Positions 16,692 through 24,297 of a stretch of 33,320 nucleotides of DNA are shown one piece after another. The DNA is from Candidatus Gastranaerophilales bacterium (GTDB lineage Bacteria; Cyanobacteriota; Vampirovibrionia; Gastranaerophilales; Gastranaerophilaceae). Location of the stretch: positions 1-33,320 of the forward strand of contig CALVEO010000018.1 in assembly GCA_944326615.1 (NCBI GenBank), in the 5' to 3' direction. Within the stretch, counting starts at the first letter, position 1. Every line of letters begins with the position of its first letter. The translations under genes were made by a program, and so were the position numbers. A model generated the notes under the pieces. That model was given only the letters and a program-made list of their open reading frames with translations, did no database searches and was not told the DNA's origin.

Positions 16692-18851
16692 ATGAGTAAT
16701 TTAGACAAAATCATGAAACCGAAATCAATAGCGGTTATCGGTGCGTCAACAAAAGACCACACCATCGGTTCAGATATTATGAAAAGATTACAGGAATACA
16801 AGTTCAACGGGAAAATTTATCCTGTAAACCCTAAAGGCGGAATAATCGAAGGTCTTCAGGCTTACACTTCTGTTCTTGAAGTTCCCGGAGAAGTTGACCT
16901 TGCAATTATCGTTGTAAACGCTAAATTTGTTTTATCAACAATTGACCAGTGCCATGAAAAAGGCATTACAGGTATTTGTATAATCACAGCAGGCTTCAAA
17001 GAAACAGGAGCTGAAGGTGCCGAACTTGAAAAACAATTAGTAGAAAAAATTAAAGAATACGGCATGAGATGTGTAGGTCCAAACTGCTTAGGCGTTGTAA
17101 ACACCAACCCTGAAATCAGAATGGACGGATGTTTTGCAGAATCTTTACCTGAACGCGGAAACATCGGCTTTGTATCTCAGTCAGGTGCTTTAGGCGGCGG
17201 TATTTTGAATATTTTGAAAGACCTTAACTTAGGTTTTGCACAATTTATTTCAATCGGCAATCAGGCTGATGTTAACGCTGAAACAGCTATTGAATACTGG
17301 GAAAATGACGATGATGTCCAGCAGATTCTTTTGTATATGGAGTCAATTCAAAACCCTGCAAACTTTAGAAAATTAGCATCAAGAATTACAAAGAAAAAAC
17401 CTATTCTGGCTCTTAAAGCAGGACGTTCTGCGGCAGGTGCTTCAGCTGCATCTTCTCACACAGGCTCTTTAGCAGGTGCTGATAAAGCTGCGGCAGCATT
17501 ATTGCATCAGTCAGGCGTTATCAGAGAATTTTCTTTGCAAAACCTTTTTGAAACTGCAAAAGTATTTGCAAACTGCCCTATTCCAAAAGGCGACAGAGTA
17601 GCTATCATCACAAACTCAGGCGGCCCCGGAATTATGGCTACAGATGCTGTATGTGAATACGGTATGCAAATGGCTAAAATTTCAGATGCAACAAAAGAAA
17701 AATTAAGAAGCTTCTTACCTTCTGCAGCATCTGTTAAAAACCCGATAGATATGATTGCATCAGCTCCTATCGAACACTACAAACAAACTCTTGAAACAGT
17801 TATTGCCGATGAAAACGTTGATATGATTATTACAATCTATCTTCCGTTCTTAGGCTTGAAAGATATTGATGTTGCTCAGGCTCTAATGGAAATTAAGGCT
17901 AAAAATCCGCAAAAACCGATTATCGGCGTATTTATGACCAAAAATGAATTCTTCTCAAAACTTTCTGATATGAATGTTAATATGCCGTTCTTTATGTACG
18001 CTGAACAGGCTGCTGACGGTTTGAACAGATTGAACCAGCAAAGATTATGGATGGAAAGAGAAGAAGGCAAAATTCCTTGCTACGACGTTGACAGAGCTAA
18101 AGTTGAAAAAATTATTGCAAACTCTATCAAAGAAGGCAGAGCACAGCTTACTACTCTTGAATCAATCGATGTATTACAGGCATACGGTATCAGAGCCTGC
18201 AAATACGGTCTTGCAACAAATGAAGAAGAAGTTGTTGAACTCGGTAACTCAATCGGCTACCCTGTTGTTATGAAAATGACTTCTAAAACTACATCACACA
18301 AAACAGATGTAGGCGGTGTTGTTGTTAACATCAAATCAGAAGAACAATTGAGAAAAGAATACAAAGCACTTCTTGAAAGATTGGAAGCAAAAGGACTTTT
18401 AGACGGTCTTGAAGGCGTTATCATTCAGGAAATGGTAAAAGGCAGCCGCGAAATGGTTTGCGGTATCGCAACAGATCCTCAATACGGTCCTATGATGATG
18501 TTCGGTTTAGGCGGTGTATTTGTCGAAGTTATGAAAGACGTAACATTCAGAATTGCTCCTTTAACTGATATTGATGCTATGGATATGATTAAATCCGTTA
18601 AAGCATACAAATTATTAGAAGGTGCAAGAGGCACAAAACCTGCACAAATTAACCAAATTCAGGAAACTTTACTGAGATTGTCTCAATTAGTAAGCGATTT
18701 CAAATTCATTGATGAATTAGATATTAACCCGCTGTTAATTTCTGAAACTACAGGAGAAGGAATTGCTGTTGACGGACGTATCAAAGTAAGATTAGAAGAA
18801 GCTAAAGAAGCTTTAGGATGCACATGCGCATCTTCCTGCTGCTGCGGCTAA
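16692..18851 (+). CDS. single-chain ADP-forming acyl-CoA (acetyl-CoA) synthetase
   Basis: Makes ATP from ADP and acyl-CoA, releasing the free acid; in fermenters it typically converts acetyl-CoA to acetate. The domain order is CoA-binding Rossmann (about 5-100), ligase CoA domains (about 140-440) and ATP-grasp (about 480-700), i.e. alpha and beta subunits in one 719-residue chain. The phosphohistidine is His256 in ASSHTGSLAG. SVAVIGAS-like KSIAVIGAST and GFVSQSGALGGG mark the nucleotide sites. The protein ends in CTCASSCCCG with five cysteines in nine residues, which is not part of the family fold. AAAGGA is the ribosome-binding site and a strong terminator follows, so the gene looks monocistronic and well expressed. 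Confidence 0.9.
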   Translation: MSNLDKIMKPKSIAVIGASTKDHTIGSDIMKRLQEYKFNGKIYPVNPKGGIIEGLQAYTSVLEVPGEVDLAIIVVNAKFVLSTIDQCHEKGITGICIITAGFKETGAEGAELEKQLVEKIKEYGMRCVGPNCLGVVNTNPEIRMDGCFAESLPERGNIGFVSQSGALGGGILNILKDLNLGFAQFISIGNQADVNAETAIEYWENDDDVQQILLYMESIQNPANFRKLASRITKKKPILALKAGRSAAGASAASSHTGSLAGADKAAAALLHQSGVIREFSLQNLFETAKVFANCPIPKGDRVAIITNSGGPGIMATDAVCEYGMQMAKISDATKEKLRSFLPSAASVKNPIDMIASAPIEHYKQTLETVIADENVDMIITIYLPFLGLKDIDVAQALMEIKAKNPQKPIIGVFMTKNEFFSKLSDMNVNMPFFMYAEQAADGLNRLNQQRLWMEREEGKIPCYDVDRAKVEKIIANSIKEGRAQLTTLESIDVLQAYGIRACKYGLATNEEEVVELGNSIGYPVVMKMTSKTTSHKTDVGGVVVNIKSEEQLRKEYKALLERLEAKGLLDGLEGVIIQEMVKGSREMVCGIATDPQYGPMMMFGLGGVFVEVMKDVTFRIAPLTDIDAMDMIKSVKAYKLLEGARGTKPAQINQIQETLLRLSQLVSDFKFIDELDINPLLISETTGEGIAVDGRIKVRLEEAKEALGCTCASSCCCG

Positions 18852-18884
18852 TTTCTAAACAATTAATAGCAAAAAATAATATTT

Positions 18885-18920
18885 ACCGGTCTTTTATAAA
18901 TATATAAAAGACCGGTTTTT
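18885..18920 (+). terminator. strong intrinsic terminator of the acyl-CoA synthetase gene
   Basis: A perfect 14-bp stem (18885-18898 with 18903-18916, arms starting ACCGGTCTTTT) closed by a 4-nt loop and followed by T residues. It lies 34 bp after the stop codon. Confidence 0.92.
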
Positions 18921-18947
18921 ACCCCACATTTTTAAGAAAGGGAAAAA

Positions 18948-19232
18948 ATGAGAATACAGAGAACAATTAACGCAATTATAGGCGCAACAAAAGACCGCAG
19001 AGATATAACAAGAGGCGCTAAGCATAAATTGGAAGGAGTAGATTTACAATTTTACAATAACCTCAAAAGTACATCAGGACCTTCAGTCCACAACCCCGTA
19101 AAAGTTGCAAAAAGCTGGTATAAGGCTTACAATGAAAATATTAAAAAATTAAAACTGATAGAAGAATTGAATAAGCCATTTAAAAAACCTTCATTGATTA
19201 ACCAAATTTTTCACAGATTAACAAGAAAATAA
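18948..19232 (+). CDS. small basic protein, unknown function
   Basis: A 94-residue, strongly basic protein with no recognised domain (opens MRIQRTINAIIGATKDRRDI, ends FHRLTRK). It has no signal peptide or membrane helix. AAGAAAGGGA lies before the ATG at 18948, and the gene starts 28 bp after the terminator of the preceding gene, so it may need its own promoter or read-through. The MRIQ...I opening is weakly like the tag at the start of neighbouring proteins. Confidence that it is a gene rests on the ribosome-binding site and on codon use like its neighbours. Confidence 0.6.
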   Translation: MRIQRTINAIIGATKDRRDITRGAKHKLEGVDLQFYNNLKSTSGPSVHNPVKVAKSWYKAYNENIKKLKLIEELNKPFKKPSLINQIFHRLTRK

Positions 19233-19320
19233 AATAATTGTAAATTTTTCTTAATGAATAAACAAAAAATCCCTTTATTTAATATCATATTTGTATGGTC
19301 TTAAATGAGGGGTATTATTT

Positions 19321-19959
19321 ATGAGAATTTCAGCAATACAGAGTTATCAAACAAATACTTATTTTTCAGGAGAAAAGAAAAATAAACTCAAAAATACGGC
19401 AGGTGCAGCGGCTATTGCTCTTGTCACTGCAGTACCTGCAACAAATGCAGATGCACAGTATTACTACACACCACCCATAACTCTTCCGCCGCCTGCAACC
19501 TTACACACACCCGGCTCAGTACCGGATTGTTTTATCATCGGTGATATGAAAACTTTTAACGGCGGGAAATCCTTAAAACAGGTATTTAATGAAATTGATT
19601 CAAACCAAAACGGAACAATTTCAGCAAACGAGGTTGTAAGAACAGACAGAAACAATAAAACAAGATATAATGTATATCCTTATAATGTCTATACACAGTA
19701 CCAGAGCCAATATACAAGAAATCAATTCCAAGACTTATCCGAAACCTATAACGAAGATGACTCAAACCCGAATACTATAAACTACAATGAATACAAAGCA
19801 ATAATGGAAGACTTTTTGGATTCCAGAAATGTAACAAACTTTATGGACTTATTCAGCACTCCTGGACTGTATCCGCTGCCACCGCTTTATAATCCTTTCA
19901 GACCTGATCCTCCGCATCATCACCACAGGCACAGAGACCACGATCATCATAGAAGGTAG
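19321..19959 (+). CDS. tagged EF-hand protein with His-rich tail
   Basis: A 212-residue protein. It opens with the tag MRISAIQSYQTNTYFSGEKK, followed by a lysine-rich stretch and a hydrophobic segment (AGAAAIALVTAVPATNADA) that looks like a signal sequence placed about 25 residues in, with likely cleavage before QYYY. A canonical EF-hand loop runs from Asp93 to Glu104 (DSNQNGTISANE). A second, degenerate one runs from Asp146 to Glu157, with Pro at position 5. The tail is proline-rich and then histidine-rich (PPHHHHRHRDHDHHRR), a likely Zn/Ni/Cu-binding segment. AGGGGT is a poor-to-fair ribosome-binding site. It is probably exported and metal-binding; role unknown. It converges on the XRE gene with 3 bp between stop codons. 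Confidence 0.78.
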   Translation: MRISAIQSYQTNTYFSGEKKNKLKNTAGAAAIALVTAVPATNADAQYYYTPPITLPPPATLHTPGSVPDCFIIGDMKTFNGGKSLKQVFNEIDSNQNGTISANEVVRTDRNNKTRYNVYPYNVYTQYQSQYTRNQFQDLSETYNEDDSNPNTINYNEYKAIMEDFLDSRNVTNFMDLFSTPGLYPLPPLYNPFRPDPPHHHHRHRDHDHHRR

Positions 19960-19962
19960 TTA

Positions 19963-20283
19963 TTACAAAACAGCAAGAATGAGTTTTTTTATCAAAATTA
20001 GTTGTTCTTCTTTGGCTAAAGATAAAATGTCATTTATGTCAGATTTAAGCTTATTTTTAGAAGCGTTTTCTTCATTGTAATCAGAATAGATTAAATCATT
20101 AGGAGTAACAGCTAAAACTTTTGCCATTTTTAAAAGTGTTTCAACAGATGGCAAACTTTCACCTGCCTCAATTCTTGCAACCTGTCTTACATCTATATCT
20201 ATTAATTCCGACATTTTTTCCTGCGTATAATGATGTAATTTACGTAAATTTTTAATCTTTTTCCCGAAAAATTTCTTATCCAT
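19963..20283 (-). CDS. XRE-family transcriptional regulator
   Basis: A Cro/CI-type helix-turn-helix occupies residues 8-62 (IKNLRKLHHYTQEKMSELID, then DVRQVARIEAGESLPSVETL and LLKMAKVLAVTPNDLI). A short 40-residue tail, mostly helical, follows and may mediate dimer formation. Length is 106 residues. AAAGGA lies about 6 nt before the ATG at 20283. The gene is divergent from the pilin-like gene at 20409, whose promoter overlaps a symmetric element (20372-20396), making that promoter and its own the natural targets. Confidence 0.9.
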   Translation of the reverse strand: MDKKFFGKKIKNLRKLHHYTQEKMSELIDIDVRQVARIEAGESLPSVETLLKMAKVLAVTPNDLIYSDYNEENASKNKLKSDINDILSLAKEEQLILIKKLILAVL

Positions 20284-20352
20284 AAGAGATCCTTTTAATA
20301 GAGAATACTAAGAGCTAAAGTAAAACAACATGCTAAAATTATCATTATACAA

Positions 20353-20381
20353 TTGACTTTATGCAATATATAGCATATAAT
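20353..20381 (+). promoter_or_regulatory. sigma70-type promoter of the pilin-like gene
   Basis: TTGACT (20353-20358), 17 nt, TATAAT (20376-20381): a near-consensus promoter. Start is expected near 20388, with GGAGGT at 20399-20404 as ribosome-binding site for the ATG at 20409. Confidence 0.8.
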
Positions 20382-20396
20382 AATAATATATATGCT
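20372..20396. promoter_or_regulatory. candidate operator overlapping the -10 box
   Basis: AGCATATA (20372-20379) and TATATGCT (20389-20396) form an 8-bp inverted repeat with a 9-nt centre. It covers the -10 box and start point of the pilin-like gene. A further half-site, TATGC, lies at 20360-20364. The adjacent XRE regulator is the obvious candidate to bind it. Confidence 0.5.
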
Positions 20397-20408
20397 GTGG
20401 AGGTCATA

Positions 20409-21149
20409 ATGAAAAATAAAAATTTTTATTCAAAAACTTGGAACATTACAACAAAAAAATCAGGTTTTACACTGGCAGAGGTATTAATTACTCTTGGAAT
20501 AATAGGTGTTGTTGCAGCGATGACAATGCCTGTTCTTGTCTCTAATTACCGTAAAAATGTTGTTGAGACCAGGTTAAAAAAGTTTTATTCTTCTATGAAT
20601 CAGGCAATAAAAATGGCCGAAGCAGAATACGGAGATAAAGAAGGCTGGCAGCCTAAAGACACAGATGATTTCTGGAACAACTATCTTTCAAAGCATTTAA
20701 ATTATATAAATGTGGAAGAAAATTCAAGCGGTTCAAGAAAACAAAAAATTGTTTATTTTGCAGACGGAAGTGCAGTAAAAATTGACATTTACTTTTCCGA
20801 AAATGATGATGGAGAAGTAACAATGTCAACACAGGGCGGTCATTTTCTATTCTGTCCTGAGGCTAAATATTGTAAAGAACCATATTATGCAGAAAACGGT
20901 GAAAAAGATAAAGGTAAAAGAATTTTTACATTTGGTTTCTGGCCTAATGAAACAAACAGTAATTTTAAATATCATAAGAATAAAGGGGTTGAACCATACA
21001 TGGTCTGGTGGAATGGAGATGAAAAAGTTCTTTATACTAGCAGTACCTATGGGTGTAATACATCAGAAGCATCTAAAAAAATGTATTGTGCTGCAATAAT
21101 ACAGCATAACGGCTGGAAAATTCCGAAAGATTACCCGTTCAGATTTTAA
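20409..21149 (+). CDS. type IV pilin-like / pseudopilin protein
   Basis: The N-terminus carries a prepilin-peptidase site: a basic leader (MKNKNFYSKTWNITTKKSG) followed by FTLAEVLITLGIIGVVAAMT, with cleavage after Gly and Glu at mature position 5. The hydrophobic helix continues to the polar head of about 200 residues, rich in aromatic residues and with paired cysteines (FCPEAKYC and YGCNTS ... MYC) that could form disulfides. Length 246 residues. The ATG at 20409 has GGAGGT just upstream; an earlier in-frame ATG at 20361 lies in the promoter and is rejected. No pilus-assembly genes are nearby, so it is an orphan minor-pilin type. Confidence 0.9.
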   Translation: MKNKNFYSKTWNITTKKSGFTLAEVLITLGIIGVVAAMTMPVLVSNYRKNVVETRLKKFYSSMNQAIKMAEAEYGDKEGWQPKDTDDFWNNYLSKHLNYINVEENSSGSRKQKIVYFADGSAVKIDIYFSENDDGEVTMSTQGGHFLFCPEAKYCKEPYYAENGEKDKGKRIFTFGFWPNETNSNFKYHKNKGVEPYMVWWNGDEKVLYTSSTYGCNTSEASKKMYCAAIIQHNGWKIPKDYPFRF

Positions 21150-21153
21150 AAAA

Positions 21154-21182
21154 TTGACCTGTATTCATATTAATGATTTAAT
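21154..21182 (+). promoter_or_regulatory. promoter giving a leaderless spmA mRNA
   Basis: TTGACC (21154-21159), 17 nt, TTTAAT (21177-21182), then 6 nt and the ATG at 21189. Predicted start coincides with the A of the ATG, and there is no Shine-Dalgarno. Confidence 0.6.
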
Positions 21183-21188
21183 ACATTT

Positions 21189-21827
21189 ATGAATTACATT
21201 TTCTATTTTTTAATTGTTGTTTCAATAATTGCAGGCGCAATTAACGGAAGATTAGATGCAGTTGTTAATTCAATACTTTCAGGGGCAGAATTATCAGTAA
21301 AAGTTGCATTTTCTCTTATCGGGATTATGGCATTCTGGCTTGGTATGATGAAAATTGCAGATAAATGCGGACTTATCACAATTATTGCAAAGCTGATAAA
21401 ACCAATTACAAAAAAATTGTTTGATGAAGTTCCTGAAAATTCTCCCGCAATAGGCGATATTGCAATGAGTTTTTCTGCAAACGCATTCGGGCTTACAAAT
21501 GCGGCAACACCTATCGGGATTAAGGCTATGGAGGAATTGCAGAAACATAACAAAGATAAAAATTCTGCATCAAATGCGATGTGTATGTTTCTTGCTATGA
21601 ATACGGCAGGATTTCAGCTAATCCCGGCAACAGTCATTGCAGTTTTAATAAGCATTGGATATAAAAATCCGACAGAAATTATCGCACCAACACTTCTTGT
21701 AACAAGTATAGCATTTTTGAGTGCAATTATTCTTGCTAAAATTTTCCAAAACTTCTGGCAGCCCCAACAGTCGACCTCCCCACTGGAAAAACAAAAATCT
21801 GATGGAGGGAAAAACAGTGTTAATTAA
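21189..21827 (+). CDS. spmA: SpmA-like nucleoside-recognition (Gate) domain membrane protein
   Basis: An inner-membrane protein of 212 residues with about five hydrophobic segments and the Gate-domain stretches LIGIMAFWLGMMKIADKCG, FSANAFGLTNAATPIG and MCMFLAMNTAGFQLIPATVI. It is the SpmA half of the SpmA/SpmB pair, first named for spore core dehydration in Bacillus but widespread in non-sporulating bacteria, where its role and substrate are not established. The C-terminal tail is polar. spmB begins 90 bp later. No ribosome-binding site precedes the ATG, in keeping with the leaderless promoter at 21154-21182. Confidence 0.88.
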   Translation: MNYIFYFLIVVSIIAGAINGRLDAVVNSILSGAELSVKVAFSLIGIMAFWLGMMKIADKCGLITIIAKLIKPITKKLFDEVPENSPAIGDIAMSFSANAFGLTNAATPIGIKAMEELQKHNKDKNSASNAMCMFLAMNTAGFQLIPATVIAVLISIGYKNPTEIIAPTLLVTSIAFLSAIILAKIFQNFWQPQQSTSPLEKQKSDGGKNSVN

Positions 21828-21917
21828 CAGACAAAACTTTTCAGGTAATATATATCTTTGTAATAGGGAGCAGTCCTTAACGAGCCTGCGAGTTATAGAA
21901 ATGCGGGAGAGGGTTTA

Positions 21918-22451
21918 ATGTTTCAGAAATTCATGCAAATAATATCTTTATGGGCACTTCCCGCAATACTGATTTTAATATTAACAATGGGCTTGTTTAA
22001 AAAAGTTCCATTGTATGAAACCTTTACGGACGGAGCAAAAGACGGATTTAAAGTTGCAATTAATATTATCCCATATCTTGTTGCAATAATTGTCGGGATT
22101 TCAATGTTCAGGGCTTCAGGAATTATTGAAATGATAAGCAATTTTTGCTCTCCTGTACTTTCTCACTTTAATGTCCCTGCTGATACAATTCCTGTTATGC
22201 TAGTAAGACCTTTATCAGGTTCTGCAGCGCTTGGTGTTTTTTCAGATATCGCTCATAATCTCGGACCTGACGCTTATGCAACAAAACTTGCGGCTGTTAT
22301 GATAGGTTCAAGTGAAACCACGTTTTACGTACTGGCTGTATACTTCGGAGCTGTCGGAATTTCAAAACTGCGTTATGCATTGATTGTAGGACTTCTAGCG
22401 GATGCAATCAGTATTCTGGCAGCAATCGCGGTCTGTAATTTGATGTTCTGA
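21918..22451 (+). CDS. spmB: SpmB-like nucleoside-recognition (Gate) domain membrane protein
   Basis: The second half of the SpmA/SpmB pair, 177 residues, with about four hydrophobic segments and the motifs FTDGAKDGFKVAINIIPYLV, MLVRPLSGSAALGVF and GSSETTFYVLAVYFG that are typical of SpmB. GGGAGAGGG is a strong ribosome-binding site ahead of the ATG at 21918, unlike spmA. The last 44 bp overlap the convergent zinc-ribbon gene. Presence of both Gate-domain halves side by side suggests they form one complex. Confidence 0.88.
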   Translation: MFQKFMQIISLWALPAILILILTMGLFKKVPLYETFTDGAKDGFKVAINIIPYLVAIIVGISMFRASGIIEMISNFCSPVLSHFNVPADTIPVMLVRPLSGSAALGVFSDIAHNLGPDAYATKLAAVMIGSSETTFYVLAVYFGAVGISKLRYALIVGLLADAISILAAIAVCNLMF

Positions 22452-22788
22452 AATCCGTTTCCACCCAGCTCTGCGTAAAATTATCCGGATTGTTTTGAAT
22501 AACAGCTTTAACAAGCACTGCATAGCTTATATCAATAAAATTAATTTTGTTAATTCTTTCGACAACAAAATCATGCTCTCCGCAATTATGACAAAAATGT
22601 TCTGCCGGAATAATTTTTCCTTTTTTAATAATACCTCTCAGCTTTACACCACAGCAGGCACATCTTACAAGATACCATTGATTTTCAATCAATTCCCCGC
22701 AATCAGGACAGTATGCAAAATCAATTTCCGGCCGTACTTTAGAATGTTCACAAACCTTATTAAATCTAAACAACTCCAGTATAGTCAT
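22408..22788 (-). CDS. zinc-ribbon protein, unknown function
   Basis: A 126-residue protein with zinc-knuckle pairs: Cys27/Cys30 (CPDCG), Cys43/45/46 (CACCG) and Cys66/Cys69 (CHNCG), i.e. probably two treble-clef or ribbon sites. The rest contains KINFIDISYAVLVKAVI and a basic-acidic tail. The cysteine pattern makes it a real gene even though its end overlaps spmB by 44 bp on the opposite strand. It starts 13 bp after the last glycosyltransferase gene, and also has its own leaderless-type promoter (22795-22822). It could be a small nucleic-acid or protein adaptor; no family was identified. Confidence 0.8.
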   Translation of the reverse strand: MTILELFRFNKVCEHSKVRPEIDFAYCPDCGELIENQWYLVRCACCGVKLRGIIKKGKIIPAEHFCHNCGEHDFVVERINKINFIDISYAVLVKAVIQNNPDNFTQSWVETDFRTSNYRPRLLPEY

Positions 22789-22794
22789 ACATTT

Positions 22795-22822
22795 TTAATA
22801 ATTATTTTTTTTTTAAAGTCAA
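22795..22822 (-). promoter_or_regulatory. promoter giving a leaderless zinc-ribbon mRNA
   Basis: On the minus strand TTGACT (22822-22817), 16 nt, TATTAA (22800-22795), 6 nt, ATG at 22788. It overlaps the end of the glycosyltransferase gene at 22802. Confidence 0.5.
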
Positions 22823-23803
22823 ATAAAAAAAACGATTAAATATAAATTTTATCATATTATCACAATATTTTGAGCTGTATAAAAGTTTTTTATTTTTATA
22901 ATTTCCATTATACAATTGCCGCCACTTTCTGCAAAGAGTTTTGTATAAACAATGTTTGTCAAAAATTTTTAATTCACTGTTATTTTTCTCAATCTCATTA
23001 AACAATTGCTTTAATTGTTCTGTCAATATTAAAATATCCGCATCATCCAATGTTGTAAAATAAGAACCTGATTGATTAAAAACATTTTTTAAATTATCAG
23101 GAATTTCAATATTCAATACTTTTAAATTTCTCTGTACAAGCTCAACTGTAGAACGCTGAATTAAATCATACTTATTATTTGAAATATTATTACCATCCCA
23201 TCTGTAATAAAAAAGCACCTGCGGAATTATATGTATATCAAAACATAAACTTGCTCTTGACCATAAATCATGATCTTCTATAGGGCAACTTTCATCGTAA
23301 CGAAGATTATATTTGTCAAATAATGACTTCCGAAACATTGAACCGCCATGAGCGATATCGCAGAAAAAAATTAAATTCGATTTTAGCCTTTTATCATTAC
23401 TTGTTCCTTTATAAATTTTGTCTAAATCACCAAAAAATTTATACCAGCAGCTTACAATCCCTGTATTTTTATGTAAATCTAAATATTTTACCTGTTTTTC
23501 CAATCTATCAGGAGCAGATACATCATCTCCGTCCATTCTTGCAATATATTCACCTCTGGCTTGCGCTAATCCGATATTCAAAGACGCGGCAAAACCCTTT
23601 TTAACATTATTCTGAATAATCCGAATTCTGGAATCATTGTAAGATTTCAGGATATCGACACTGCCGTCATCATATCCAAATTCATTCACTATCAAAAATT
23701 CAAAATTCTGAAATGTCTGGTTAAGAATTGAATCCACAGCTTCTTTTAAATAACTTTTATCTTTGTATATTGTCATTAACACTGTTACTTTTGGATTAGA
23801 CAT
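22802..23803 (-). CDS. family 2 glycosyltransferase
   Basis: A GT-A fold glycosyltransferase of 333 residues that adds a sugar in surface-glycan assembly. The N-terminal nucleotide-sugar site is VTVLMTIYKDKSYLKEAVDS, followed by the metal-binding DxD in RMDGDDVSAPDR and the acceptor-side IEDHDLWSRAS. No membrane segments are evident. AAGGAG precedes the ATG. Its start overlaps the acetyltransferase gene by 8 bp, so translation is likely coupled. Donor and acceptor cannot be read from the sequence. Confidence 0.92.
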   Translation of the reverse strand: MSNPKVTVLMTIYKDKSYLKEAVDSILNQTFQNFEFLIVNEFGYDDGSVDILKSYNDSRIRIIQNNVKKGFAASLNIGLAQARGEYIARMDGDDVSAPDRLEKQVKYLDLHKNTGIVSCWYKFFGDLDKIYKGTSNDKRLKSNLIFFCDIAHGGSMFRKSLFDKYNLRYDESCPIEDHDLWSRASLCFDIHIIPQVLFYYRWDGNNISNNKYDLIQRSTVELVQRNLKVLNIEIPDNLKNVFNQSGSYFTTLDDADILILTEQLKQLFNEIEKNNSELKIFDKHCLYKTLCRKWRQLYNGNYKNKKLLYSSKYCDNMIKFIFNRFFYLTLKKK

Positions 23804-24275
23804 TATTCTCCTTACAATCTATCTTTTTATCAGAAAAATTTTTTATCAATTTTGCAGGAACTCCACCCCACATTGTATTATCAGGTATATCACAAGTTAC
23901 AACAGCATTTGCAGCAATAACCGAATTATTTCCAATTACAATGTTGCCGACCACAACAGCACCTGCATATATTGTAACATTGTCTCCGATTTTTGGAATA
24001 TTGTCCGCGTAACTGTCAAGATGTTTTCTCGTATCCAGACCTATAGTAACATTTTGATAAACAACACAATTTTTACCAAATCTTACCCCATGCCCTATTA
24101 CAATGCCATAAGGATGGTCAAATTTTACATTATTCTTAATTTTAGAATATTCCGGGATAAAACAATTGAATTTTATACAGAGAAAATTTTTACATTTTTC
24201 AATATAATATTTAAAAAATCTTTTTTTTATTATCCATACAAAATGTTCTATTTCATACAATATAGGGATTTTCAT
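23796..24275 (-). CDS. hexapeptide-repeat acyltransferase, serine acetyltransferase-like
   Basis: A left-handed beta-helix acyltransferase of 159 residues, probably O-acetylating a surface sugar. The hexapeptide region begins about residue 45 with VKFDHPYGIVIGHGVRFGKN, containing the His-Pro-x-Gly element of serine acetyltransferases, and continues through VTIYAGAVVVGNIVIGNNSV and VPAKLI. It lacks most of the N-terminal helical domain of CysE, and its place among glycosyltransferase genes makes a polysaccharide role likelier than cysteine synthesis. It overlaps the following gene by 8 bp. Confidence 0.85.
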   Translation of the reverse strand: MKIPILYEIEHFVWIIKKRFFKYYIEKCKNFLCIKFNCFIPEYSKIKNNVKFDHPYGIVIGHGVRFGKNCVVYQNVTIGLDTRKHLDSYADNIPKIGDNVTIYAGAVVVGNIVIGNNSVIAANAVVTCDIPDNTMWGGVPAKLIKNFSDKKIDCKENNV

Positions 24276-24297
24276 AATTTTACACCGCCTGATTTTA

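Noticed and set aside
20361-20408. Upstream ATG start for the pilin-like gene
   Set aside because: It lies between the -35 and -10 boxes; the ATG at 20409 has GGAGGT at the right distance.
21721-21918. 65-residue open frame between spmA and spmB
   Set aside because: It is an out-of-frame shadow of the spmA tail with no independent signal.
21189-22451. Evidence of sporulation from spmA/spmB
   Set aside because: These genes occur widely in non-sporulating bacteria and no other sporulation gene is present.
22495-22839. 114-residue plus-strand open frame
   Set aside because: It is the complement of the zinc-ribbon gene; composition is untypical and no ribosome-binding site is present.
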